DNA of 64,000 nt from Fremontodendron californicum (Eukaryota > Streptophyta > Magnoliopsida > Malvales > Malvaceae): the NCBI GenBank assembly GCA_030761205.1, contig JAULJL010000021.1, positions 13,745,160 to 13,809,159 of the forward strand, written 5' to 3'. Of the stretch, positions 32,201 to 44,794 are shown in pieces. The number at the start of each line of letters is the position of its first letter. Position 1 is the stretch's first letter. Under the pieces are notes generated by a model. It saw only the letters and a list, made by a program, of their open reading frames with translations, did no database searches and was not told the origin of the DNA. Position numbers and translations under genes: made by a program.

Positions 32201-34652
32201 TATCGATACGTGATCTCGTCGCGGGGACCCGTTCGAGTGAGGGGGAAACAGAAGCAGAGGAAAAAACGACTTAATTTCTCTAGATTGAAATAAAAGGTCG
32301 AGGGTATGAAAACGGCCTCGTAAAAAGACATGGAGTCGCCACCAATCTTTTTTAGCTAGGTGTGATCGGCCACCTATTAAAACCAGTTTTATAAAATATT
32401 TTAAAATTAATTAAAATATTTTTAAAATCGATTTCAAGTCTGCGTTATAAACCAGAGAAAATCGAAGAATCGGGTTCGGGACTCGATTACGTGCGGGGAA
32501 GGATTAGCACCCCTACAACGCCCGTATAAAACGGTACCTTATTAATCATATGTTATCTCAAGTCTCGGTAAAAAATCGGTTTTTAATTTAGTATTTCAAG
32601 TTAATTCCCAATTTAAAGAAAAATAATTCCATTTTTAATTGAAAATGATCCGAAATTTATTAATTCAATATTTTCCTATATTCCCTGACAAAATCGGCAA
32701 AATATAGAAATTTTTATTTATTTGGAAAATTTTCCGAATCATTCTCCTTTTTTGAAAGAAAGATATTCCTTTATTAATGATAATTGATGATATTCCCTCC
32801 AGCAAACCCGGTAGAGAACTCATGAATTATTTTAACTCGATAATATATTTATTTTTTATTGAAAATCATTAGCCTTTTTTAAAAAACAAAACATTTAAAA
32901 AATGAATATGAACATGTATGACATAAATAAAATGACATAGCAAAGTCTAGATAATATAATGCAACCTAAATGATATGACATAATTTAAATGGCATAGTAT
33001 ATTCTAGATGAAATGAAAAATCCTAAGTATCATGGTATATTCTAAATGAAATAAAATGATTCAAATGACATGGCAATTTTAAATGATATGGCATATTTTA
33101 AATGACATGGCATATTCTAAATAATATAACCTAAATGACATGGAATATGATCTAAGTGACAAGAAATGACAAGAAACATAAAATAATGCTATCATAAAAT
33201 ATGCATGAAAATAAAATAAAAATGCATGAACATAGCATATGCTAAATAAATGTGACAAAAATAAATGACTAAATAAAAAATATAGGATAGCATGAAATAT
33301 TCAAAATCATATGGCAAACAATATAACATCATAAAATGTAAATCAAAGTGATAATAATACCATGGAAAATATCATAGCAAAAATCACATATTAAATAAAA
33401 TGCATGAACAAGGAAAATGCAATGCATGAAAATGTATTTTTTCTTCTAAATAAAGAAATCCGTATATCTAAAAAGATATCCGGCTACCTTAGAAAATATG
33501 TCAAATTAAATTTTTGAAAAACAAAACTTTGTGATTGTTTGAAAACAATTTTGAAGAAAAACTTGAATGAAGATTAAGACCCCTACCAAACCCTTTTAAA
33601 ATGGTTTTAATTTCCTAAGTTTAAAATCCCGGACTTGACCACCCTTAACCCGAGATCTATAAAATCATTTTTAAAGTTTAAAAAGGCTTAGAAACAATCC
33701 TAAGACAGAAGCTAAAGCTTCTAACCAACCCACTCTAAATGCCTTAGCCAATTTCAACCATTATTTTTCTTTTGAATTCAAATCTACCTCTACTGTCCGA
33801 ATTTTACACACGATTTTTTAGCCTATTTTTAAAAATTCAAAAAAATCTAAAAAAATACTGGAGACTCATAACATATAAAACTACATGAGAAAACATTGGC
33901 TTAATTTTTTTGATTAAAGATGACTACCCAGAAAAATCAGAGAAGTTCGAGTTTTGGGTGAAAAAAACTGTTTTGTCAAAAACACATTTTTTGCCTTTGA
34001 TAAAGTCATTTAAAAATCAAAGTAAAAATTGTTTGAGATCATCCTAAGACCTAATAATAGTAGCTAAAACATTTAAAAACCTTGGACAAAATTTGGCTAA
34101 GTAAAAAAAATCACAAAGGTAGAATAATCAATTTGATGACCTTTTAATTTTCCACAAGTATGCTCAAATAAGCATGACTTTGAGCTATTAATTGGCCTAA
34201 ATCACAAATTAAGTGGCAATGAAATGGAATGCATGAACATACAGCAAATTAAATGTATGAAATGCGTGGTCTAAAGCATAAATGGTAAAGGAAATGCATG
34301 ACAATTCAAAATAACCTAAATGCCTAGCATGAGTTTGCATGGCAATAAATGCTATCCTAACTTAATATGCATGCAATGCTTGATAATGCAAATATAACTT
34401 AGACCTAAATGTTATGAATATGCATGAAAATGCTAATGTAACCTAAGACCTAAGTAGCATAGCAATGGATGGCAATACCAATATGATTTAAGACCCAATA
34501 TGCATGGCTACCAATATGGCCTAGACCTAAAATGTAATGAGAATGCATAGCAATACTATGAACATAAAATGACCAATAAACCTAATACTAATGCTTGAAC
34601 AAATAGCAACAAATACACAATTTCAAGATATGATGATGCAAAGCATGTTACC
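32201..34652 (-). repeat. Partial minus-strand long LTR of a related Ogre element (D)
   Basis: After ten unmatched bases (TATCGATACG) a different LTR terminus begins at 32211 (TGATCTCGTCGCGGGGACCC). The sequence then parallels the long LTR again ('ggagtcgccaccaatctttt' at 32331). It continues to 34652, matching the right-edge LTR (61947-64000) more closely than the left one. It lacks the half that would follow. The ORFs in it are repeat-derived. Confidence 0.7.
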
Positions 34653-37600
34653 TGTAGAAACCTAATTTTGTCCGGACCAATGTTTCAGAATGTAAAAAGA
34701 TTTTTTTCATCCTGCAGATAGTACTCCGAGACTTAGTCTAAGAAGGCGAGCATAAAAAGTCAAACTTGAAAAGTCAACCCCAAAAAAATCAACCTCAAAA
34801 AATCAACTACTGAAAAAGTCAACCCATTTTCAAAATCAAGATTTGAAGTTCAATTGAAAAATGGAGAAAGAATTTTGATAATCCGAGGTCTACATTGAAA
34901 GATATGGAGTTCGGAAGTTGGTTACGGAGATTCAGTAAAAAGGAAACCCTAGTTCGAGAAATTTGGGGAAAAGTGCTTAAACGATCAAATTGGTCGAAAT
35001 TGAAGGTTCCAAATGAAATATAAGCACTGACTATGGGTAATGGAGAAGCTACTTGAAAGAAAAATTGAAAGAAAAGTCAATTCGGAAGAAAACCGAGAAT
35101 TAGGGTTTTTGGTGGATTTCGGTGAAATTTGAAAGAATTACAGAAATGGCCTGATTCGGTTAGACTAAAGCCCCTAATTGATGAGGATTGATTAAACAAG
35201 GATAGCCCAAGGCTCAGTTTGAAGAAAATCTAAAAATTGGACTTGTTTTGAGCAAAACCGAGTTTCGGAGGCAAAAGGGCAAAATTGAAAATTTTGGAAA
35301 AAATAGCAAATGAACTCCAAAAATTCTGAAAATTTGCAGATCTCATTCTTAAATCATTTCAAAGATATTGGAGAAAGAAAATCTGGATTCGGAGTTCATT
35401 TGCAAAATGGCCAAATCCCGGGTCCCCTATATAGAAATTCAAGAAGATAAAGCCCGAAAAAATAGCAAATGAACTCCCAAAATTTTGAAAATTCGTAGAT
35501 CTCATTCTTAAATTATTTGGAATATATTGGCGAAATAAAATCCGGATTCGGAGTTCGTTTGCAAAATGACCAAATCCCGAGCCCACTATGTAGTAATTCA
35601 AGCAAATAAATCCCGAAAAAATACCAAATGAGTTCCAAAAATTATGAAAACTTCTAGATCATAATTTTAAATTATTTGGAAGAGATTGGTGAAGAAAAAT
35701 CTAGATTTGGAGCTCATTTAAAAAAATGGTAAAGTTTGGGAGCACAAAAGGGCAATTTTGAAAGAAAAAAATCCAAATAAATAGCAAATAGGCTCGAAAA
35801 ATTTTGAAAACCTCCAGAATTCAATTTTTTATTATTTTGGAAGTATTAAAAAATAAAATTTTAATTTGGAGTCCGTTTTCTATTTATTATGTTCGAGGGG
35901 CAAAAAGGTCATTTTACCTAAGATACCGAAAGGGCTTTTCTTGCCTTTTAAAAAAAATGAAGCATAGGATGGAAGATGAGGGGTCAGCCAGCTAAGGCCC
36001 AAGGGTGGGCAGATATTTTCTGATTTTTAATCAAAAGGCCAACAATGAAGAGGAAGGTAGTTATTTTTTTGATCAAGCCTTTGTAATTGAGCCACATGGA
36101 CCAATGCATGAAGAGGGAGAATGTCTACATAATGGCTTAAGATTCTTGAACAGCTGTAATTGTGGATAGCTGATTACCTAATCAAAGGGTGATAATTTCA
36201 CATTTTAAGCATCTTGGATTAATAGCCTTTGGATCAAAATTTCTTGAAAAAAAATGACAACATCCTCGCCATCTAGAAGGCCATTTGGCCATTACAAGGG
36301 GAAGGGGATCTCTCTTTCATTTTTACTCTATTCACTCTTGTTTGGCTGATTTTCTCTCCAATTTTTGAAAGGCAAAAAGAAAAGTTTAGAAAAGAAAAGA
36401 AAGTTAGAAGAGGAAAAGCTTGCAATATAGCATCTAGAGGTTGCTTTAAGCACCATACTCTTGCACTTTCCTTACTTTTTATTCTTGATTTGCTGTTTTG
36501 ATTACTATTTTGGTGAGTTTCTTTTGATTTTCTTCTTTAGAATAAGTGTTTTTAAGTTTCTCCTTTAAGTTCTTCTTTATACTTCCTTGGAAAAAGCTTT
36601 GAGAAATTTCTTATCTTTTTGTTTTTTAGGTTGGCTGAATGGTTATTGTTTTGATATAGTTGTTGTTTGCATTTTTATTTCATGTTATTCATGATATGTA
36701 ACAAGTTTTGATGCTTTAAATCTTCTTCAAATACATAAACATGAAGCTTGTTTTGATTTAGTTGCTTGTTTGTTTCCATTGAGTCTATTATCTTGTTGTC
36801 ACGTTTATTTTACTTATCTTGCATTTTTGATTTTTCTGTTTTCAAAATGTTTAAGTTTGTTTATGTTTTACATTTTGTTAATCCATGTGTTTGTGAAAAT
36901 ACCTATTGGTTTTCATGCCTTTACTTTATATTTGTATGATTTGAGTGTTATTCTTTAATCTTGCATGTTAGTATATCATATGTTTGTGAAAATGCCATGC
37001 TCATTTTAAAGTATGGGACCATTCGGCCAACCCTCATGTTGTATGCTTTGTATGTGCATTTTCATCATGCTAGTTGATAGGTTTGCATTTTCATGATATT
37101 TGGTTGTGTATTTTTTTTAAACATGCTATATGTTTGTGTTATTGCCATGCATTCTTTAGATTTAGGTTTGGCTTGCTTTGCCATGCATATTCATGCATTT
37201 TAGACCTAGGTTGCATTAAATGCCATGCAAGTTCATTTAGGTCTAGGTTATTTTATTGATGCCATGCATTTTTTATGTCATTTAGGTTTTAAATCATGCA
37301 TTTCATGCATCATATTTGCTGTATTTTCATGCATTTCATGTTATTGCCACATGATTTATGACTTAGACCAATCAATGGTTCAAAGTCATGCTCATTTTGA
37401 GCATACTTGTGGAAAATTAAAGAGTTATCAAATTGATTATTCTACCTTTGTGATTTTTTTTACTAGCCAATTTTTGTCTAACTTTTCAAAAGTGTTAGCT
37501 ACTGTTTATGAGTCTTTAGGAGAGTCTAACATTTTTACTTTGATTTTTAAATAATTTTATCAAAGGCAGAAAAATGTGTTTTGGCAAAACAGTTTTTTTC

Positions 37601-38337
37601 ACCCAATACTCGTACTTTCCCCTTTTTTTGGTTAGTCATCTTTAATCAAAAAATTAAGCTGATTTTTTATGTGTATTTTTACATGTCTTGAGTCTCCAGT
37701 ATTTTGTTTAGATTTTTTTTGAATTTTTAAATATAGGGTAAAAAATCGTGCTTTAAAACTGGACAGTAGAGGCAGAATTGAATTTGAAGGAAAATCATTT
37801 TCTGTTTTGGTTAAGTTACTTAGAGGGCGTTGATTAGGAAGTTTAGCTACTGACTTAGGGTAGTTTCTAAGCCTTTTTAAACTCTAAAAATGATTTTTTA
37901 AATCTCGGGTTAAGGGTGGTAAAGTCCGGGATTTTAAACTTAGAAAATTAGAGCCATTTAAAAAGGGTTTAGCTAAGTTTTTATTTTTAATCTAAGCTTT
38001 TCAAAACTGTTTTCAAACAATCACAAAGTATTTTGGTTTTAGAATATTTAATTTGATATATTTTTCTGAGGTAGCCGGATATCTTTTTATATATACGGAT
38101 TTTCTTAATTAAAGAAAAAAAATACATTCTCATGCATTGCATTTTTCATATTCTTGCGTACTATATAATATGTGATTTTTGTTATGTTAATTTTCATGAT
38201 GGTGTTATCTTGGATTTAAATTTTTGATATTATATTAATTGTTATAGGTCTAGAATATTTCATGATATCCTATGCTTTTTATTTAGTTATTTTATGCACA
38301 TGCATTATTATTTAGCATATACTATGCACATGCATTA
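34653..38337 (+). repeat. Partial plus-strand long LTR of a related Ogre element (E)
   Basis: Starts TGTAGAAACCTAATTTTGTCC, the same LTR head that closes the left LTR on the other strand. It runs as the reverse complement of the left LTR through the ~165 bp array (35280-35800) and the 'AGCATACTTGTGGAAAATTA' region (37400) to 38337. It stops about 1.2 kb before its expected end, where the solo LTR begins. With D it forms a head-to-head inverted pair. Confidence 0.7.
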
Positions 38338-39134
38338 TGATGGGATCCAAGATGGACCAAGTTTTCAAGAAGCAATACAAGGATTCCACTTGGGCCGAAT
38401 CAAGGAAGCAATGCAAGGAAAGGACTTAGGCAGAATCTACAAGTCTTTTAAGCAAGGCCAAGACATTCAAGATGGGCTTGAATGAAGAGGAACCAGCTTT
38501 GTTCCATGTGATCCAAGTTTTACAAGTGGCGGCATAAGGCTTAATGAAGTGGACTTGTTCATTAAATGACATGGCAAGGGTGGGGACCAATTCATTAAAA
38601 TATGTGGTGCCTATTAAATGAGTATTTGGGCTTGTGTTAAGTTTTTTTTTAGTTTAGGATTTTGGGCCTGACTTGTGTAACATGTCCAATAAGGTTGTGT
38701 AGACTACCCTCACTAAACTATTGGGCATCTTTTAAATTTAATTAGGATTGGGCTTGAGCATGTTCAGCCCATATTTTACTTTAGGTTAGCTGATTAGGGT
38801 TATTGTAGGGAGGCTATAAATATATGTCTTAGCTGCCTACATCAATTATCTTTTGATCAATTAAGTCTGATTTTATTCAGTGAGAGTTTTCTCTTTTTAG
38901 TTCTTGAAAGAACTTAGGAACTTATCAAAGAATTCCTTCTTTCTGGCGTTCAACCTATCAAACTTAGGTTCTTGAAACGAGAGTTCTTAGGGTTTAGATT
39001 ACATGCTTAATCTAGGTTCTTTGAAACAGGCTTTTAAGGGTTTAAGTTTTCTTTGCCTGAATCTTGGCTTTTCTGGGTTAGGTATTTCAATTTGTTAGTG
39101 GGTTCAAAGGGTTTCACCCCTAGGGTTCACATCA
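38338..39134 (+). repeat. Solo LTR of another Ty3/gypsy-like family (F, 797 bp), without target-site duplication
   Basis: Opens TGATGGGATCCAAG and closes GGTTCACATCA, with a TATA box (GCTATAAATATATG near 38814) and a T/C-rich downstream part, as in plant LTRs. No internal region follows. The flanking five bases differ (CATTA on the left, GTTGA on the right), and each side belongs to a different element, so recombination or deletion removed the matching flank. The open frame at 38294-38485 spans the LTR edge and is not a gene. Confidence 0.6.
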
Positions 39135-40110
39135 GTTGATTATTTTTACCACATAGGGTCCTTCCCAATTCATAGCCCATTTTCCTCGCGGGTCCTTCAC
39201 TATAGGAAGAATTTTTCTTAGTACTAAATCTCCTTCCTAGAACTATCTAAGATGAACTTTCTTGTTGTGGGCTTGAATCATCATTTTCTGATACAACTGC
39301 CCGTGACAAATTGCTTTCAATCTTTTCTCCTCGATGAGATTCAACTATTCATAACGAGCTCTAACCCATTCTGCTTCTTCTAGGCCAACTTCCATCAAAA
39401 CCCGTAATGAAGGGATTTCAACTTCAATAGGTACCACTGCTTCCATCCCGTATACCAAGGAAAATGGCATTGCTCCTGTTGATGTGCGAACTGAGGTACG
39501 ATATGCATGAAGAGCAAAAGGCAAGATCTCATGCCAATCCTTATACACATCGGTCATCTTCTCAACAATCTTCTTGATGTTCTTATTGGCTGCTTCTACT
39601 ACCCCATTCATCTTCTGACGGTAAGGTGCCAAATTATGATGTGTGATCTTGAACTGAGTACATACTTCTCTCATCATCTTATTGTTCAAATTGAGAGCAT
39701 TATTCGAAATAATTCTTGCTGGCAATCTGTAACGGCATATGATTTCTTTCTTAACAAATCTACATACCACCGACTTTGTTACATTCGCATATGAAGCAGC
39801 TTCTACCCACTTTGTGAAATAATCATATCCATTCCCCACATTGAAAAGGGCCATGGTGCAGTCATGACATGCAATGGCGATGGCGGCACATGAATCTTAT
39901 CTGCATATATCTGGCATTTATGGCACTTTCGGGAGTAAATGATACAATCTCCTTCCAATGTCAACTAATAATATCCTGCTCTCATAATCTGTTTAGCAAG
40001 CATGTGACCATTAGCATGAGTGCCACATATCCCTTCGTGGACCTCTTCTATAATTCTCCGAGCTTCGACAGATCCGACACATCTCAATAAGACTTGGTCT
40101 TTTCCTTTCT
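39135..40110 (-). pseudogene. Integrase of Ogre copy 2 (truncated, with internal deletion)
   Basis: The C-terminal domain survives only in part near 39150-39240. The core at 39345-39854 reads FTKWVEAASYANVTKS, IISNNALNLNN and MNGVVEAANKNIKKI, which carries the third catalytic residue. Relative to copy 1, 58 bases are missing near 39825, between two TAATC repeats. This removes part of the core after the first catalytic aspartate and shifts the frame. The zinc-binding N-terminus lies at about 39960-40050 in broken frames. Confidence 0.82.
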
Positions 40111-40299
40111 TGTAGAGAATCTCACTGTTTAGAACAAAACCCATTGCTAGCCTTCTCAGAGTCCTTTTGTCATTTTCTGTTGCTTGTTCTGGATATTATT
40201 GACTCTTGATATACTACAAGATGTTGTTATATCAAGGGAGGCCATCTGTTTCTTCTTCAATACTCAGACAGTGGGTAGGAGACTCATATGTACTTATCT

Positions 40300-40740
40300 T
40301 TATTGCCACAACTTCAACCCCTTCATTCACTTTAAACATTGATGACAAAGTAGCCAGAGCATCTGCCATATGGTTTTCTTCTCTAGGGAAGTAATTGAAA
40401 TTCACTTCTTCAAATTCCTCTAATAAACTCAGTATGATTTCTCGGTATCGGATTAGCTTTATATCTCGGGTTTCCTATTCTCCCCGTAGCTGGTATATCA
40501 CTAGGGCCGAGTCTCCAAGAACTTCCAATACTTTGATCTTTTTGTCCACTGCAGCACGAAGGTCCATAGTACACGCTTCATACTTGGTAGTATTATTTGT
40601 ACAATCAAAATCTAATCTGGCAGTGAAAGGATAATAATCTTCTTCTAGGGATATGAGCACTGCACCGATTCTATGCCCCATGGCATCGGATGAGCCATCA
40701 AAATACATTTTCCATACTTTCTTTTTCAGGGGAATCTCAT
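40300..40740 (-). pseudogene. Archaeal-type RNase H (aRNH) of Ogre copy 2
   Basis: Reads KMYFDGSSDAMGHRIGAVLI, then NNTTKYEACTMDLRAA and GDSALVIYQLRGE, aligned with 9146-9450 of copy 1. The glutamate of the NNTAEYE motif is replaced by lysine (NNTTKYE), so even this domain would lack a catalytic acid. The 3' part continues to about 40300 in another frame (ENHMADALAT). Confidence 0.8.
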
Positions 40741-42446
40741 CTGCTTGTGAAAAATACATCAAATCTTCATCCGGGAATTCAAAGTTCAACAGCTCATAAT
40801 CTTCCACTGCCTGACTTGCTAAGAATTCAGCCACTGCACTGCCCTTGATAGCTTTTTGACTTACATATACAATGTCGTACTCTGACAATAAAACCTGTCA
40901 TCTTGTTGTTCTCCCTGATAAAGAAGGTGCTTCCAACATGTACTTGATTGGATCTAGCTTGGCAATCAACCACGTTGTGTGGTACAACATGTACTGTCTG
41001 AGTCTTCAAGCAGTCAAAGCTAAAGCACAGCATAACTTTTCTACCGACCAATATTTCAACTCATAATCAGTGAACTTCTTGTTGAGCTAGTAAACTGCCT
41101 GTTCTTTATTTCTAGTCTCATCAAGCTGCCCCAAAACACAACCCATGGATCTCTCAAATACTGATAAGTACAGTATCATTGGTTTATCCGGAACAGGTGG
41201 CATTAATACTGGTGGGTTGGATAGATAATGTGTAACCTTTTCAAATGCTATATGACAACCTTCATCCCATTCTCTTGGATCACGTTTTCGAAGTAACTTA
41301 AATATTGGATCACATTTATCGGTTAACTACGAAATAAACCAAGCAATGTAATTCAATCTCCCCAGAAAGCCTCTTACTTCCTTTTCAGTATGAGGTGGTG
41401 GCAAATTCTGAATGGCCTTCACTTTATCCAGGTCAATCTCAATTCCTCTTTTGCTGACAATAAAACCCAGCAATTTTCCCAAGGTGACTCCAAAAGTGCA
41501 TTTTGCCGGATTTAGCTTGAGTCTAAACTTCTTTAGTCGTTTGAAGAACTTCTTAAGATTCGCAATATGCTCCTCTTCTCCTTGTGACTTTGCGATCATA
41601 TCATCAAGATAGACCTCAATTTTCTTATGCATCATATCATGAAACAAGTTCACCATGGCTCTTTGATATGTTGCCCCAGCATTCTTCAACCCAAATGGAA
41701 TTACCTTGTAGCAGAAGGTTCCCCATATTGTAACAAATATGGTTTTCTCCATATCTTTCGGTGCCATCTTAATCTGATTGTATCCTGAGAATCCGTCCAT
41801 GAAAGAAAATAAAGAACTTTTCGTCGTATTATCCACCAGAGTATCGATATAGGGCAAAGGGAAATTATCTTTAGGGTTGGCCTTGTTCAAATCTCGGTAA
41901 TCATCGCACATCCGCACCTTGCCATCCTTCTTTGGTATTGGAACAATATTTTCCACCTATTTTGGATATTTTGCCACCTCTATGAATCCAGCATCAAATT
42001 GCTTCTTCACCTCATCTTTTATCTTTAACAACATGTCCAACTTCATTCTTCTCAACTTTTGCTGAATTGACTTGCATTCTGGCCTTAAAGGGAGCTTATG
42101 AACCACAATATTCGGATCCAACCCTGGCATGTCTTGGTAAGACCATGCAAATACATCCACATATTCTTGGAGCAAGGCTATCAATTCACCCTTTATTGAT
42201 GATGACAATGAAGTCCCGATTTTGACTTCCTTTATCTCTTCACCATTTCCCAGATTTATCATTTCCAATAATTCCTTATGAGGATGTACTTGTTTCTCCT
42301 CTTGTTCTATTTTCCTTAATAGATCCAGAGGTAAACCATAATCCTCAATATCTTCGTTAGCCTTAAAATCACCAGTGCAAATGGGTCTTTCAAAATCAAT
42401 TTCAGAATTACTGACAGGAAGGTCCTCATATTCCGCATCCGTACAC
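40741..42446 (-). pseudogene. Reverse transcriptase and RNase H of Ogre copy 2 (exon 2, decayed)
   Basis: Begins at the predicted splice acceptor with CTDAEYEDLPVS. It continues through VDVFAWSYQDMPGLDP, KDGKVRMCDDYRDLNKANP (the usual V of CVDYRDLN replaced by D), FMDGFSGYNQIKMAP, PFGLKNAGATYQRAM and YLDDMIAKSQ to LGKLLGFIVSKRGIEID and RGFLGRLNYIA. A stop near 41957 separates the upstream segment from the RT core, and others interrupt the RNase H and linker. It is more complete than in copy 1 around the YLDD box. Confidence 0.83.
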
Positions 42447-42663
42447 CTGTAAATAGATGGAGAAGAAATAATATAGAAAAATATATATAATGAAAACAAA
42501 ATAAATAGCAAAAATGAAAGAATATGGACACATCATTATGAATAAAATGCATCGTGCTTGTTATTTATTGAATGAAAGTGTTTAAACAAAAAGCCCATTA
42601 CAAAAAAAAAAACTCTTAATATCTCTGGGTAAAGATAATTAAGATTGTTTTTTAAATTATTAC
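42447..42663 (-). other. Predicted intron between protease and RT (Ogre copy 2)
   Basis: The donor GTAATA starts at 42663 and the acceptor TATTTACAG ends at 42447, both at the same places as in copy 1. Joining gives P-T-C-T-D-A-E-Y in frame. The 217 bases are A/T rich with a T/C tract before the acceptor. Confidence 0.7.
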
Positions 42664-44200
42664 GTTGGAATAGACTTAAAAACTATGGGCAACTCAGTCG
42701 CACTCTAATTGATCAGTCTATATCCTGGTGGACAAGGTAGCACCATCCAGTTCGCACTGTCACTTTCCATCCCTTCTTTCCCAGTCATGCAAATTACTAT
42801 ATCCTGAATCTATCCTCCTTTATTCACTTGGAATTTTTCAAAAGCTTGCTCGATCATTATGAGTACATCCTCTGAATTCTTTTCTCCAAATAGAAAACCA
42901 GCAGAGCGGAAGTTGTGAAGGATTGGTGGGAAAGTCATGGGTTCCCATTCAATATTCATACCCGCGAGACGGGCCATCCCCCTTTGTCGATTCCTTTCAA
43001 CTTGTTTTCTCCTCTCATGGGCCTTCGGAAGATACCCTAAGCCAAACCGATCTTTTTGTCCCACTGCTTCCATTGCTCGGGCCATCCCTTGAAGATATTT
43101 TCCAAGACCTTTTCCAGCCCTACAACCTTTTCCCACTGTGGTTCTTACTCTCAGCCTTGCGTTCTTGGATAACCTTGCCTTTGGAATTTTTCATCCTTCA
43201 GCGACGAAAATCGCATTTACGAATTCCAAAGATCGAAAAAAATATTCTACGACGTCTTTATTGGGTTCAACATAAGGAGATTCAGTAGATGCAGAGGCTA
43301 TTATGTCTTCTTCTCCTGATACAGTGACTAAATGGTCCTTCATCACAAATTTTAGCTTTTGGTGGAGAGACGAGGGTGCAGCCCCTGCTGAATGTATCCA
43401 TGGCCTTCCCAACAAGCAATTATACAATGGATTAATATCCATGACCTGAAAGTTCACCGAATAGGTGCATGGGCCTATCTCCAGAAGAACCTCGATAGTT
43501 CCCATTACCTCTCTCCTAGTACCATCGGAAGCCCTGAGTACTGTGCAACTCGGTAACATATAAGACATATCAACTGGCAACTTAGACAGGGTTGCTAAGG
43601 GCATTACATTTAATGAAGAACCATTATCCAGAAGCACCATTGGTAGTATATGCCCCTTGCAGGTGGTTGTTATGTGAAGAGCTTTTGTAGACCCAATACC
43701 ATTAGGTGGTATTTCATCATAACTTAAATATATATGATAAGTCTGCCGCAATGTTTCCTACCAGCCTATCTAACTTTTCTATCAATATGTTGTTAGCCAC
43801 ATATGCCTAATTCAACACTCTCAATAGGGCATTTCTGTGTGGCTCCGAGTTTAATAGCAAAGATAAGATAGAGATTCTTGTTGGCTGGCGCTACAATTGC
43901 TCAACCACACTATACTCACTATGTTTTATGAACTTTAAAAACTCGCAGGCCTCTTTCTCGTTCACCTACTTTTTTATCTTATTTACAGGGGCTGATCCTC
44001 TCTCTGCTTCTTTTGACAAATCCATCTTAATATGGATTGGTTTAGCTGTTTTCTTCCCTTTGCCCAGTCCTCCATCCTTTCTTGTTGATCTCTGTTCAAC
44101 AATCACAGGGGCATAACACCTTCTACTTCGTGTTAAGTGCCCCACACCTGTAATATCTTGCTGACTTGATGACCCGGGCATAACCATGCTGCAGTCATAT
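42664..44200 (-). pseudogene. Protease region of Ogre copy 2, with G-patch-like tail
   Basis: The open stretch 43191-43751 contains LLDNGSSLNVMPLATLSKL, the DNGSS active site, then GTIEVLLEIGP and LYNCLLGRPWIHSAGA. A further open segment at 42810-43136 carries GKGCRAGKGLGKYLQG...LGYLPKA (G-patch-like) and FRSAGF. Frames break between these parts. Upstream (43760-44200) is the linker to Gag with HLTRSRRCYAP. Confidence 0.8.
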
Positions 44201-44794
44201 TTCCATGGTGTAGTTTTGTTTTCCTTGTATAAAAAGGAAGAAGGCAAATCTATGATTAGCTTGGGCGCAATTTCCTCAACAACCGGAGTAGTCTTATCTT
44301 GTTCATCATAATAGATGATCAAAGGTCTTCCTATTCCATAGCCAGCTGCATTCTCAATAACCTCTACTTCCTCTTCTGTCTCCTCGTAAAACTGGGCCTC
44401 TCCATCATCCATAATCTTTTGGACTTTAGCCAAAAAAGTCCCCACAATCCTGTATGATATGACCTTTACATTTATGGAACGGGCACCAATTCTGCATCCT
44501 CTTTGCAACCATTTTTAAACTGTCTGCATCCCTCGCCATTTCTGCCTTAACCATCTCGACCCATACTATTAACATTGGAGTCTTGACTTCCTTGGCATCC
44601 CTTTTTATCCTTCTGATTCCCCTATTAATATTGTATTTACTTGATTCTCAGCATGATCGGGCAATGGGTTTCCCGCTACATTCGGCCTAATTTTTTACCC
44701 AAACTTCACAACTCCTGTATTAATTAAACTTTGGACTTTTTTTTTAAGGCAATGCAATCCTCCATTGAATGCCCCTGAATTCCTGCATGATATG
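44201..44794 (-). pseudogene. Gag C-terminal part of Ogre copy 2 (zinc-knuckle side)
   Basis: Reads CPFHKCKGHIIQDC near 44445-44490, the Tat-type zinc knuckle, followed by FLAKVQKIMDDGEAQFYEE and GYGIGRPLIIYYDEQ. Upstream on the minus strand the frame is broken, and at 44795 element B interrupts the gene. The other half resumes at 57140. Confidence 0.75.
44790..44794. repeat. Left target-site duplication (ATATG) of element B
   Basis: ATATG before the LTR at 44795 equals 57140-57144 after the other LTR. Copy 1 has the single, uninterrupted site (GCATGATATGCGCAGTTAGC, near 13486). Confidence 0.95.

Noticed and set aside
37074..37554. Hydrophobic, cysteine-rich ORFs as a small secreted protein
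   Set aside because: Repeat-derived reading of LTR E (CATGCATTT-type units), not conserved in the other LTR copies.
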